In this document: piece by piece, positions 27,469 through 35,619 of the stretch | Numbering within the stretch: the first letter of the stretch is position 1 | Layout: each line of letters starts with the position of its first letter | Assembly: GCF_003058055.1 (NCBI RefSeq) | Contig: NZ_QBTZ01000001.1 | Coordinates: 2,420,501-2,484,500 of the forward strand | Length of the DNA stretch: 64,000 nucleotides | Reading direction: 5' to 3' | DNA from: Acidovorax sp. 107 | GTDB lineage: Bacteria > Pseudomonadota > Gammaproteobacteria > Burkholderiales > Burkholderiaceae_C | Notes under the pieces: model-generated | Databases searched by the model: none | What the model saw: only the letters and a program-made list of their open reading frames with translations | Told to the model about the DNA's origin: nothing | Translations under genes and position numbers: made by a program

Positions 27469-28176
27469 TCAGGCCGACAGCGGCACCTGCGGCTGCGCCG
27501 TGAGCCGGTAGCCCGCGCCACGCACGGTTTCCACCATCACGGACGCCGCGCCCAAGGCCTCGCGCAGGCGCTTCACATGCACGTCCACCGTACGCTCCTC
27601 GATGAAGACATGGTCGCCCCACACCTTGTCGAGCAACTGCGATCGGCTGTGCACGCGCTCGGCATGCTTCATCAAGAAATGCAGCAGCTTGAACTCTGTC
27701 GGCCCCACCTTCAGGGACTGGCCCTGGAAGGTGACGCGGTAGGTCGCTGCGTCCAGCACCAGTTCACCAATGGTCACGCTGTCGCTCACCTGCTCGGGTG
27801 CACGGCGGCGCAGCACGGCGCGGATGCGGGCGAGCAGCTCTTGCGTGGAGAAGGGCTTGGTAATGTAGTCGTCGGCGCCCGCATCCAACCCCGCCACCTT
27901 GTCAGGCTCATCACCCCGTGCAGTGAGCATCAGGATGGGGATCGGTTTGGTGCGGCTGTCCGCACGCCACTTGCGCGCCAGCGACAGGCCACTTTGCCCT
28001 GGCAGCATCCAGTCCAGCAGGATCACGTCAGGCAGCACGGCATCCAGTTCGCGTTGCGCGCTGTCGCCGTCTTCTGCCCAGAAGGGCTGGAAACCGTTGT
28101 GACGCAGGTTGACGGCAATCAGCTCGGCAATCGCGGGTTCGTCCTCAACGATGAGGACACGGGGAAGCTTTCTCAT
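27469..28176 (-). CDS. phoB: Phosphate regulon response regulator PhoB
   Basis: A 235-residue OmpR-family regulator. The receiver domain has the acidic pocket VEDEP, phospho-acceptor Asp55 in LLDWMLPG, and YITKPFS. The C-terminal winged helix (LKVGPTEFKLLHFLMKHAERV, then RTVDVHVKRLREAL) binds Pho boxes, two heptamers like CTGTCAT at an 11-base period. Such boxes are present upstream of pstS, olsB and ppk here. It is cotranscribed with phoU, 21 bases upstream. Confidence 0.97.
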   Translation of the reverse strand: MRKLPRVLIVEDEPAIAELIAVNLRHNGFQPFWAEDGDSAQRELDAVLPDVILLDWMLPGQSGLSLARKWRADSRTKPIPILMLTARGDEPDKVAGLDAGADDYITKPFSTQELLARIRAVLRRRAPEQVSDSVTIGELVLDAATYRVTFQGQSLKVGPTEFKLLHFLMKHAERVHSRSQLLDKVWGDHVFIEERTVDVHVKRLREALGAASVMVETVRGAGYRLTAQPQVPLSA

Positions 28177-28197
28177 GGTGAATCCAGCGTCCCGTAC

Positions 28198-28899
28198 TTA
28201 AAGCACCGCCGACTCGATCTCGTCGAGGGCCGTGTGGCGCACGTCCTTGCCCTTGACCAGATAGATGATGAGTTCGGCCACATTCTTGGAGTGGTCACCA
28301 ATGCGCTCGATGGCCTTGGCGAGGAACAACAGGTCCAGGCTGGGCGAGATAGTGCGGGGGTCTTCCATCATGTAGGTAATGAGCTTGCGCACAAAGCCGT
28401 CGAACTCCTTGTCGATGAGGTCGTCCTCCTTGAGGATGGCCACCGCCGCCTTCACGTCCAGTCGCGCGAACGCATCCAGCGTCTTGCGCAGCTGGCCCGA
28501 GGCCAGCTCGGCCGCCACACGCAGATCGCTCGACGGCAGGGAGCGCGGTGCACCCCCCTCAATGATGGAGCGCACCATGCGCGCCATCTTGTTGGCCTCG
28601 TCGCCCATGCGCTCCAGGTTGGCCGTGGCCTTGGAGAAGGCCAGCAGCAGGCGCAGGTCGCGCGCCGTGGGCTGCCTGCGGGCGATGATGGAAGACAGCT
28701 CCTGATCGATATCGACCTCCATCGCATTGATGCGGGTCTCCATCGAGGCCACCGTCTCCACGGCTTCCAGACTGAACTGGGACAACGCGTAGACCGCCTG
28801 GCGGATCTGCGACTCCACCAGGCCGCCCATTTCCATGACGCGGGCAGAGACGCTGTTGAGTTCGCTGTCGAACTGGGACGAAAGATGTTTATCGGGCAT
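28198..28899 (-). CDS. phoU: Phosphate signalling protein PhoU
   Basis: A 233-residue all-helical protein made of two repeats, each a three-helix bundle with the metal-binding E/DxxxD pattern. The first repeat has VMEMGGLVESQIRQAVYAL; the second has EFDGFVRKLITYMMEDPRTI and AIERIGDHSKNVAELIIYLV. PhoU links the PstB transporter to PhoR to report phosphate supply and prevents excess uptake. It lies 11 bases after pstB. Confidence 0.97.
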   Translation of the reverse strand: MPDKHLSSQFDSELNSVSARVMEMGGLVESQIRQAVYALSQFSLEAVETVASMETRINAMEVDIDQELSSIIARRQPTARDLRLLLAFSKATANLERMGDEANKMARMVRSIIEGGAPRSLPSSDLRVAAELASGQLRKTLDAFARLDVKAAVAILKEDDLIDKEFDGFVRKLITYMMEDPRTISPSLDLLFLAKAIERIGDHSKNVAELIIYLVKGKDVRHTALDEIESAVL

Positions 28900-28910
28900 C
28901 TGCTGTCTCC

Positions 28911-29693
28911 TTAGCCGAAACGGCCGGTGATGTAGTCTTCGGTTTCCTTGCGCTCGGGCTTGAAGAAGATCTGCTCGGTGGCACCGAACTCGATCATTTC
29001 GCCGAGGTACATGTAGGCGGTGTAGTCGCTGCAGCGGGCGGCCTGCTGCATGTTGTGGGTCACGATGGCGATCGTGTAGTCGTGCTTGAGCTCATCGATC
29101 AGCTCTTCGATCTTGGCGGTGGACAACGGGTCCAGCGCCGAGGTGGGCTCGTCCAGCAGCAGCACCGAGGGCTTCACCGCCACGCTGCGCGCAATGCACA
29201 GGCGCTGCTGCTGGCCGCCGGACAGGGACAGCCCGCTCTGGTGCAGCTTGTCCTTCACTTCGGTCCACAGCGCCGCCTTGGACAGCGCCCATTCCACGCG
29301 GTCGTCCATCTCGCTCTTGCTCAGCGTCTCATACAGCTTTACACCAAACGCGATGTTGTCGTAGATGGACATGGGGAACGGCGTGGGCTTCTGGAACACC
29401 ATGCCGATGCGGGCGCGCAGCAGGTTGATGTCCTGCTTGGGGTCCAGGATGTCCTGACCGTAGAAACTGATGGAGCCTTCGGCACGCTGGCCGGGATACA
29501 GGCTGTACATGCGGTTGAGCGTGCGCAGCAGCGTGGACTTGCCGCAGCCCGAGGGGCCGATGAAGGCCGTGACCTTGTGCTCGGCAATGTTCAGGCTCAC
29601 GTTGCGCAGGCCTTGGAACTTGCCGTAGAAGAAGCTCAGGTTACGCAGCTCCAGCGCGTTCTTGCTGGCGTTGGCGGTAGCAGTGGCGTTCAT
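28911..29693 (-). CDS. pstB: Phosphate ABC transporter ATP-binding protein PstB
   Basis: A 260-residue ATPase of the high-affinity phosphate importer. Walker A is [19 protein letters not shown], the signature [18 protein letters not shown], Walker [14 protein letters not shown], and the His switch [12 protein letters not shown]. The ATG at 29693 has AGGA seven bases upstream; a TTG two codons earlier is less likely. It sits with pstA and phoU in the pst operon. Confidence 0.97.
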   Translation of the reverse strand: MNATATANASKNALELRNLSFFYGKFQGLRNVSLNIAEHKVTAFIGPSGCGKSTLLRTLNRMYSLYPGQRAEGSISFYGQDILDPKQDINLLRARIGMVFQKPTPFPMSIYDNIAFGVKLYETLSKSEMDDRVEWALSKAALWTEVKDKLHQSGLSLSGGQQQRLCIARSVAVKPSVLLLDEPTSALDPLSTAKIEELIDELKHDYTIAIVTHNMQQAARCSDYTAYMYLGEMIEFGATEQIFFKPERKETEDYITGRFG

Positions 29694-29753
29694 TGTCAAA
29701 TCCTGGAAATGGAGGCGATCTGGTCGGTGTCTGCAGCGGGGATGGCTGCCGGA

Positions 29754-30608
29754 TCACACGCGGTTCTTTTCGCGCAGGAAAACCCGCGCCACGACGTTGA
29801 GAATCAGCACCGACAACGTGATGAGCAGTGCACCGCCCCAGGCCAGGCGCACCCAGTTCTCATAAGGGCTCAGGGCAAACTGAAAGATCACGACCGGCAG
29901 GTTGGCCATGGGCGCATTCATGTTGGTGCTGAAGAACTGGTTATTGAGTGCGGTGAACAACAGGGGCGCGGTCTCGCCGCTGATGCGGGCCACCGCCAGC
30001 AACAGGCCGGTCATCACACCGCTGCGCGCAGCGCGCAGGGTGACCATGGTGGACACCTTCCAGCGCGGCGCTCCCAGGGCGAAGGCCGCTTCGCGCAGGC
30101 TGCCAGGGACCAGGCGCAGCATGTTCTCGGTGGTGCGCACGACCACGGGCACAGCGATGAGCGACAGCGCCAGGCTGCCAGCCCAGCCCGAAAAGTTGCC
30201 CACGGTGGCAACCGCGATGGCATACACAAACAGGCCCAGCACGATGGAGGGTGCCGACAGCATGATGTCTGTCACAAAACGCGTGAGCTCGGCGGTCTTG
30301 CTCTGGTCTCCATACTCGGCCAGATACACACCGGCCAGCACACCAATGGGGGTGGACACCAGCACGGTGAAGCCGACCATCAGCAGGCTCCCCACAATGG
30401 CGTTGGCCAGGCCACCACCTTCGGAGCCGGGCGCCGGCGTGGACTGTGTGAACATGTTCCAGTCCAGCGCGGCAAAGCCGTTGGACAGCAGCACGCTCAG
30501 GATCCAGAGCAGCACGAACAGGCCCAACGCCATGGCACCCAGGGATAGGGTCAGGCCGATGGCATTGGAGCGCTGGCGCTTTTTGTAGAGTTGTTGATTG
30601 AATTCCAT
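29754..30608 (-). CDS. pstA: Phosphate ABC transporter permease PstA
   Basis: A 284-residue inner-membrane permease with about six helices. MALGLFVLLWILSVLLSNGF is the first, and AFALGAPRWKVSTMVTLRAARSG is the cytoplasmic EAA loop that docks on PstB. ATG 30608 starts MEFNQQLYKKRQRSNAIG; the frame to 30674 gives an implausible Cys/Pro-rich lead. It pairs with PstC to form the channel. Confidence 0.96.
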   Translation of the reverse strand: MEFNQQLYKKRQRSNAIGLTLSLGAMALGLFVLLWILSVLLSNGFAALDWNMFTQSTPAPGSEGGGLANAIVGSLLMVGFTVLVSTPIGVLAGVYLAEYGDQSKTAELTRFVTDIMLSAPSIVLGLFVYAIAVATVGNFSGWAGSLALSLIAVPVVVRTTENMLRLVPGSLREAAFALGAPRWKVSTMVTLRAARSGVMTGLLLAVARISGETAPLLFTALNNQFFSTNMNAPMANLPVVIFQFALSPYENWVRLAWGGALLITLSVLILNVVARVFLREKNRV

Positions 30609-30648
30609 GGAGCTTGTCTCGGAGGATGGACTGGGGCTGGAACAGGGC

Positions 30649-31656
30649 TTACAGGCCCTTGGCTTTCTCGGCACGCAGCAGCATGATCTTGGCGGCGGAC
30701 AGCACCACGAACGTGATCACAAACAGCAGGAAGCCCAGCGCGAACAGCGTGGACAGATGAAAATCTGCCGCTTCGCCAAACTCGTTGGCCAGCGTGGATG
30801 CAATGGAGGTTCCGGGTGAGAAGAGCGACGTCGGCATGCGGTTGGCATTGCCGATCACGAAGGTGACGGCCATGGTCTCTCCCAACGCTCGGCCCAGGCC
30901 CAGCATGACCCCACCAATGACGCCCTTCTGGGTGTATGGCAGCACCACGCGGCGCACCACCTCCCAGGTTGTGCACCCCAGGCCGTAGGCAGACTCGCGC
31001 AGGATGGGCGGAACGATCTCGAACACATCGCGCATCACGGCGGCCACAAAGGGCAACACCATGAAGGCCAGCACGATGCCCGCGGCCAAGATGCCAAAGC
31101 CGTTGGTACTGCCGCCAAAGAGGAAGCCGATCAGCGGCATGGAGCCGAGCAGTTTTTGCACAGGCACCTGAAAATGGTCTGCAAACAGCGGCGCAAACAC
31201 GAACAGGCCGAACATGCCGTAGATGATGGACGGCACAGCCGCCAGTAATTCCACCGCGGTGCCGAGCGGGCGGCGCAGCCATACGGGGCAGGTTTCGGTC
31301 AGGAAAAGCGCAATACCAAACGCGAGCGGCACTGCAATCAGCAGTGCAATGCCCGCGCTGGCAAGGGTGCCAACGATGGCAATCGCTGCACCGAATTCTT
31401 CATTGACGATGTCCCATTCAGCGCGCCAGATGAACTGCACGCCGAACTTGTGAAAAGCCGGCCACGCGTAGACGAACAGCGAGACGATGATGCCCAGCAG
31501 CGCCGCGAGCACCAGCAGCGACAGACTCTGGGTCAGCCGATGGAAAACGATGTCCTGCAGCCGCTGCCGCTTGGCAATCGACACCATGGACGGTGTGGGG
31601 GCGTCCGTCTTCTTGACGGACACGGGTTGCGAACTCATGGTGGTTCCCACGCTCAT
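30649..31656 (-). CDS. pstC: Phosphate ABC transporter permease PstC
   Basis: A 335-residue inner-membrane permease. LSLLVLAALLGIIVSLFVYA is the first helix; SAYGLGCTTWEVVRRVVLPYT is the EAA loop; AVTFVIGNANRMPTSLFSPG follows. The ATG at 31656 has GGGAG five bases upstream and is preferred over ATG 31668. An 80-base gap with a strong hairpin lies between it and pstS. Confidence 0.95.
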   Translation of the reverse strand: MSVGTTMSSQPVSVKKTDAPTPSMVSIAKRQRLQDIVFHRLTQSLSLLVLAALLGIIVSLFVYAWPAFHKFGVQFIWRAEWDIVNEEFGAAIAIVGTLASAGIALLIAVPLAFGIALFLTETCPVWLRRPLGTAVELLAAVPSIIYGMFGLFVFAPLFADHFQVPVQKLLGSMPLIGFLFGGSTNGFGILAAGIVLAFMVLPFVAAVMRDVFEIVPPILRESAYGLGCTTWEVVRRVVLPYTQKGVIGGVMLGLGRALGETMAVTFVIGNANRMPTSLFSPGTSIASTLANEFGEAADFHLSTLFALGFLLFVITFVVLSAAKIMLLRAEKAKGL

Positions 31657-31693
31657 GTTGACTCCCATCTGGCTTCTGGAGACCCCACAAACC

Positions 31694-31730
31694 AGTGCCC
31701 ATCGGCCAGACCAGCCGGCCGATGGGCACT
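31694..31730 (-). other. Perfect 14-bp hairpin between pstS and pstC
   Basis: AGTGCCCATCGGCC and GGCCGATGGGCACT flank a nine-base loop. No T run follows on the transcribed strand. It probably protects the 3' end of pstS mRNA, or partly stops transcription, so that the binding protein is made in excess over the permeases. Confidence 0.7.
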
Positions 31731-31748
31731 ATTCTGGGGCAAACCGCT

Positions 31749-32771
31749 TTACTTCTTGATTTGCGACCAGACCTTGGAGCGGATCTGTGCCGTCAGGGTG
31801 TCAGGCAGCGGAACGTAGTCCAGGTCAGCCGCCATGGTCTTGCCGTTCTTGAAGGCCCAGTCAAAGAACTTCAGAACTTCGGCCGACTGGGCCTTGTCTG
31901 CGGGGTCGGCGTACATGAGGATGAAGGATGCTGTGCTCACGGGCCAGCTGTTGGCGCCCTTGGCGTTCACCATCGAAATACCCATGCCAGGCACACTGAA
32001 CCAGTCAGCGCTGGCAGCCGCCGCGGCAAAGGTGGCGTCGTCAGGGGCCACATACTTGCCATCGGCGTTCTGCAGTTGCAGGAACGTCATGTTGTTCTTC
32101 TTGACGTAGGCGTACTCCACGTAGCCCAGGGCACCCTTCACACGCGTCACATTGGCCGCAACGCCTTCGTTGCCCTTGCCGCCCACGGAAGACTGAGCAG
32201 GCCACTTCACCGCAGCACCCTTGCCCACCGTATCAGCCCACTCCTTGCTGACGGAGCTCAGATAGTCGGTCCAGTTGAAAGTGGTGCCAGAGCCATCGGC
32301 GCGGTGCACGATGGTGATGTTCTGGTCGGGCAGAGTCTTGCCGGGGTTCAGGGCTGCCAGCTTGGCATCGTTCCACTTGGTGATCTTGCCCAGGTACATT
32401 TCGGCCAGCACAGGGCCGGTCACGCGCAGTTCGCCGGGCTTGAAGCCATCCAGATTCACCACAGGCACCGTGCCGCCAATGATGGCAGGAAACTGCACCA
32501 TGCCATCTTTTTCCAGCTCAGCGCCGGACAGGGGAGCATCAGTAGCACCAAAAGCCACGGTCTTCGCTCGGATCTGGCGGATACCACCCGAAGAACCGAT
32601 GGACTGATAGTTCAGACCCACGCCAGTTTCCTTCTTGTAGGCTTCAGCCCACTTGGCATACATCGGGAACGGGAACGTAGCGCCGGCGCCGGTGATGTCC
32701 GCCGCAAAGGCATTGCCCACCGCCAGGGAGGCCAATGCGACTGCGACGGTTTTGAGAAATACGCGTTTCAT
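31749..32771 (-). CDS. pstS: Phosphate-binding periplasmic protein PstS
   Basis: The first gene of the Pst operon: a 340-residue periplasmic receptor that captures phosphate. The Sec signal peptide MKRVFLKTVAVALASLAVGNAFA is followed by the mature start ADITGAGATFPFPMYAKW. YQSIGSSGGIRQI, FGATDAPLS and RADGSGTTFNW contribute phosphate ligands. The ATG at 32771 has AAAGG upstream. A Pho box lies 55 bases before the start, with TAAAGT as a -10 ten bases beyond the box. Confidence 0.97.
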   Translation of the reverse strand: MKRVFLKTVAVALASLAVGNAFAADITGAGATFPFPMYAKWAEAYKKETGVGLNYQSIGSSGGIRQIRAKTVAFGATDAPLSGAELEKDGMVQFPAIIGGTVPVVNLDGFKPGELRVTGPVLAEMYLGKITKWNDAKLAALNPGKTLPDQNITIVHRADGSGTTFNWTDYLSSVSKEWADTVGKGAAVKWPAQSSVGGKGNEGVAANVTRVKGALGYVEYAYVKKNNMTFLQLQNADGKYVAPDDATFAAAAASADWFSVPGMGISMVNAKGANSWPVSTASFILMYADPADKAQSAEVLKFFDWAFKNGKTMAADLDYVPLPDTLTAQIRSKVWSQIKK

Positions 32772-32825
32772 GAGATACCTTTCGGCAGGGGTTAACAGGA
32801 ACACCACGAACTTTAGGGGGCGATC

Positions 32826-32843
32826 GTGACAATTCAGTGACAC
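32826..32843 (-). promoter_or_regulatory. Pho box upstream of pstS
   Basis: Read on the minus strand: GTGTCAC, four bases, TTGTCAC. This is the 7-4-7 arrangement bound by PhoB (E. coli consensus CTGTCAT repeated). The -10-like TAAAGT begins ten bases downstream, the expected layout for a promoter that uses PhoB in place of a -35. Confidence 0.85.
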
Positions 32844-33036
32844 AAATCCACCCCCCTTTCGACCACTGCCACAAATACGGTGACGCGTCTCCTGCGGCTT
32901 CACCGTTTTGTCACACAAGCCATTCACACTCCCCCTGCAATACTCCCGACCGCCCGCTGCGGCCCTACCCGGCCAAGCCTGGGTGGTTTCGGCGCATCGC
33001 GGTACGATGCCGCACGCAGCTCCCAACTTATCAACA

Positions 33037-34515
33037 ATGCAGAACGGCACACGCCTCGCCGCGGTCGACCTCGGCTCCAATAGTTTTCGTCTGGAGATCG
33101 GGCGCTATGAGTTTGGACACGTCCAAAGGGTGGAATACCTGAAGGAAACTGTGCGCCAAGGCAACGGACTCGATGAGGATCGCAACCTTACCCGCGACGC
33201 CATGGAGCGCGGCTGGGCCTGTCTGGCGCGCTTCGGCGAACGCCTGGCGGGTTTTCCCCGCGCCCAGGTGCGTGCTGTGGCGACCCAGACGTTGCGCGAG
33301 GCACGCAACCGCGAAGAATTCCTGTCACGCGGTAGTGAGGTACTCGGCTACCCCATCGACGTGGTATCTGGTCCCGAAGAGGCGCGTTTGATCTACCAGG
33401 GCGTGGCCCGGTTGCTGCCCCAATCGGACGAGCGTCGCCTGGTAGTGGATATCGGAGGACGGTCCACCGAACTGATCCTGGGCCAGCAATTCACACCCCA
33501 TGCGGTGGCCTCTTTCCGCGTTGGCAGCGTCGCGTGGTCGCAGCGCTACTTTGCCAATGGTGAGTTCTCTGCCCAGGCGTTCTTGGCTGCCGAGATCGCC
33601 GCCAAGGCGGTGCTGGACGAGGCGCTGGAAACCTTTCGCCCCGATGCCTGGGACGTAGCCTATGGGTCGTCGGGTACGGCAGGAGCTGTCGGTGACATTC
33701 TGGCCGCTGCCGGGGGGCCGCAGGGGCTGATCACCCAGGATGGGCTGAACTGGCTGCACGAACGTCTGCTGCGCGCGCAAAGTGCAGACCGCCTGCGCCT
33801 GGAAGGACTCAAGGAGGAGCGCCGTGCGGTCATTGGCGGTGGCATCAGCGTACTGCGCGCCATATTTGACCTGCTGGGCATCCAGGAAATGCAGGTCGCA
33901 CAAGGGGCGCTGCGCCAAGGAGCCCTGTACGACCTGCTGGACCGAGAGCAGCCCGGCACCGACCTTCGCACCACCACGGTCCAGGGTTTGATGCAACGGT
34001 TTGGCGTGGACATGGAGCATGCAGACCGCGTGGCACGTACCGCTTGTGCATTGTTTGACCAGGCCGCGCCTCCCGGAAGCGAACGTGCCAGCCGCAAGCT
34101 GGACTGGGCCGCCCGGCTGCACGAAATTGGCTGCCGCATTTCACACAGCGACTACCACCGCCACGGCGCCTACATTCTCGACAACACCGATGCTGCCGGA
34201 TTTGCCGTGCCAGAACTGCACCGCCTGGGAGTGCTGGTACAGGGGCAGCGAGGCAAGGTGCGCAAGCTGGGTGTGGAACTGGACGACCCCATTTTTGTGC
34301 TGCAGCTGTTGTGTTTGCGCCTGGCGGTGGCCCTGTGCCACGCGCGCCGCGACCCCGATACCAAAGGGCTGTCGCTGCGCCAGGACAGACAGCGGTTTCA
34401 GGCCAGCGCCCGCCCCGGCTGGGCCTTGGCCTACCCTCAGTCCGCCCACCTTTTGCGCGAAGAAGTGCAAGCCTGGCAGAAAACGCCTTGGGAGCTGGTC
34501 GTAGACATGTCTTGA
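33037..34515 (+). CDS. ppx: Exopolyphosphatase / guanosine pentaphosphatase family
   Basis: A 492-residue enzyme of the ASKHA fold that removes terminal phosphate from polyphosphate. LAAVDLGSNSFRLEIGRYEF is the first phosphate loop, GPEEARLIYQGVA the Glu-containing motif, LVVDIGGRSTELILG the second loop and GGGISVLRAIFDLL the third. The C-terminal third is the HD-like domain (LDWAARLHEIGCRISHSDYHRHGAYIL). ATG 33037 begins the conserved part; the open frame to 32908 has no support. It diverges from pstS across a 265-base gap holding the pstS Pho box, and a diverged TTGTCAC heptamer also faces ppx. Confidence 0.94.
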   Translation: MQNGTRLAAVDLGSNSFRLEIGRYEFGHVQRVEYLKETVRQGNGLDEDRNLTRDAMERGWACLARFGERLAGFPRAQVRAVATQTLREARNREEFLSRGSEVLGYPIDVVSGPEEARLIYQGVARLLPQSDERRLVVDIGGRSTELILGQQFTPHAVASFRVGSVAWSQRYFANGEFSAQAFLAAEIAAKAVLDEALETFRPDAWDVAYGSSGTAGAVGDILAAAGGPQGLITQDGLNWLHERLLRAQSADRLRLEGLKEERRAVIGGGISVLRAIFDLLGIQEMQVAQGALRQGALYDLLDREQPGTDLRTTTVQGLMQRFGVDMEHADRVARTACALFDQAAPPGSERASRKLDWAARLHEIGCRISHSDYHRHGAYILDNTDAAGFAVPELHRLGVLVQGQRGKVRKLGVELDDPIFVLQLLCLRLAVALCHARRDPDTKGLSLRQDRQRFQASARPGWALAYPQSAHLLREEVQAWQKTPWELVVDMS

Positions 34516-34540
34516 GCAGAGAACATAAACGGTATAAACT
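34512..34540 (+). promoter_or_regulatory. Predicted promoter for the ribbon-helix-helix-like gene
   Basis: TTGAGC (34512-34517, over the ppx stop codon) and TAAACT (34535-34540) are separated by 17 bases. The -10 is inside the 31-base palindrome, the classical position for a repressor site. Each hexamer matches its consensus at four of six. Confidence 0.45.
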
Positions 34541-34555
34541 GTTTATACCGTTTAT
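34525..34555. promoter_or_regulatory. Perfect 31-base palindrome (operator candidate)
   Basis: Fifteen-base arms around a single central T. Each arm is built of two copies of ATAAAC nine bases apart, so there are four half-sites, two per strand. It is A/T-rich in a GC-rich region and ends 12 bases before the ATG of the next gene. No T run follows, so I do not read it as a terminator for ppx. Arm-internal repeats suit two cooperating ribbon-helix-helix dimers. Confidence 0.75.
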
Positions 34556-34567
34556 CAAAGATCAACC

Positions 34568-35086
34568 ATGACCACTGCCAGCACCACCCCCAGCCCCGTT
34601 GCCGTACCCGCCGCGCCTGCAGTCGCAACTGCAAAGGCGGCCAAGCCCGCCAAGCCCGCTGCGGCCGTCAAAGCACCCAAGGCAGCAAAAACAGCCGCGG
34701 CAGAAAAGACCTCTGCCCCCAAGGCCGCTACAACGCCCAAGCCAGTCAAGGCAGCAGTTGCAACCAAGCCCGGCAAGGCCAACGACGTCAAGGCCAAGAA
34801 GCCCAAACTGGTGCGAGACAGCTTCACCATCCCCAAAGATGAGTACGCCGTGCTCGACCTCTTGAAGCAACGCGCCACGACACTGGCCCATCCGGTCAAG
34901 AAAAGCGAACTACTGCGTGCAGGGCTCAAGGTTCTGGCAGGGCTTTCAGACAGCGCATTGCGCACCGCATTGCAGGCCGTGCCATCCATCAAGACCGGTC
35001 GCCCAAAAGCCGATGCAGCAGAAACCACGCCAGCGGCAGCTGCGAAGACAGCGACCAAAGCCACCGGCAAGACAGGTCGCAAGTGA
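34568..35086 (+). CDS. Ribbon-helix-helix-like core with Lys/Ala/Pro histone-H1-like tails
   Basis: Not a family I can name. 172 residues in three parts. Residues 1-80 are almost only Ala, Lys, Pro, Thr and Val, like bacterial histone-H1-type tails (AlgP, PhaF). Residues 81-127 look like a ribbon-helix-helix unit: a strand (VRDSFTIP), helix EYAVLDLLKQRA, turn and helix KKSELLRAGLKVLAGL. Residues 128-147 end in an AT-hook-like KTGRPK, then a second Lys/Ala tail. It should bind DNA and perhaps polyphosphate through its positive tails. It lies between ppx and the convergent sixA-ppk, next to a perfect palindrome over its promoter, suggesting autoregulation. Confidence 0.7.
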   Translation: MTTASTTPSPVAVPAAPAVATAKAAKPAKPAAAVKAPKAAKTAAAEKTSAPKAATTPKPVKAAVATKPGKANDVKAKKPKLVRDSFTIPKDEYAVLDLLKQRATTLAHPVKKSELLRAGLKVLAGLSDSALRTALQAVPSIKTGRPKADAAETTPAAAAKTATKATGKTGRK

Positions 35087-35154
35087 ATCAGGCCCCGACG
35101 CACTACGGGTGTTGAGCGAGGAGCCTCACGGATTCTCAGACATTGGCGGGCGGA

Positions 35155-35619
35155 TCATAGAAATTCCGGCGACTGCACCGCCATCAGCACGGTCTGGCTA
35201 TGATCCCAACGCTGGCGCTGACGCAGCCACCACACTGAGCCCTTGCGAACCGGGCATTCCGGGGCCTGGAGTTGCAGCAACTGAGCAACGGTCTGGCCCA
35301 ACATGGGTTGGTGTCCCACCACCAGCACAGCGCCTTTGGCGCGAGGCCATTGCACCAGCTCCAGCAAATCCAGCGGTGTTCCACCCGGCAATAGTTCTGC
35401 GCGCATCTTGAACTTGCGACCCAGCGCCTGGGCCGTTTGTTCGGTACGCCGCGCGGGGCTTGCCACGACCCTCAAGCCTTCGGGCAGCTGGCGATCAAGC
35501 CAGGCGGCCATGCGCGCCGCCTGTTTCTCACCGCGGGAGGTGAGCGGGCGGGCAAGATCGTCATGGCCGTCTTCAGCCTCCTCCGCTTCGGCATGACGCC
35601 AAAGGATCAAATCCATCAT
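35155..35619 (-). CDS. sixA: SixA-type phosphohistidine phosphatase
   Basis: A 154-residue histidine phosphatase. LILWRHAEAEEAEDG has the RHG-type catalytic motif, RPLTSRGEKQAARMAAWL the second part, and VLVVGHQPMLGQ the second catalytic His. E. coli SixA acts on phosphohistidine in phosphotransfer proteins. It overlaps the ppk stop by four bases (ATGA), so it ends the ppk transcript. Confidence 0.9.
   Translation of the reverse strand: MMDLILWRHAEAEEAEDGHDDLARPLTSRGEKQAARMAAWLDRQLPEGLRVVASPARRTEQTAQALGRKFKMRAELLPGGTPLDLLELVQWPRAKGAVLVVGHQPMLGQTVAQLLQLQAPECPVRKGSVWWLRQRQRWDHSQTVLMAVQSPEFL

Noticed and set aside
34525..34555. The 31-base palindrome as a terminator for ppx
   Set aside because: No T run follows either arm and it covers the predicted promoter of the next gene, so an operator is more likely.
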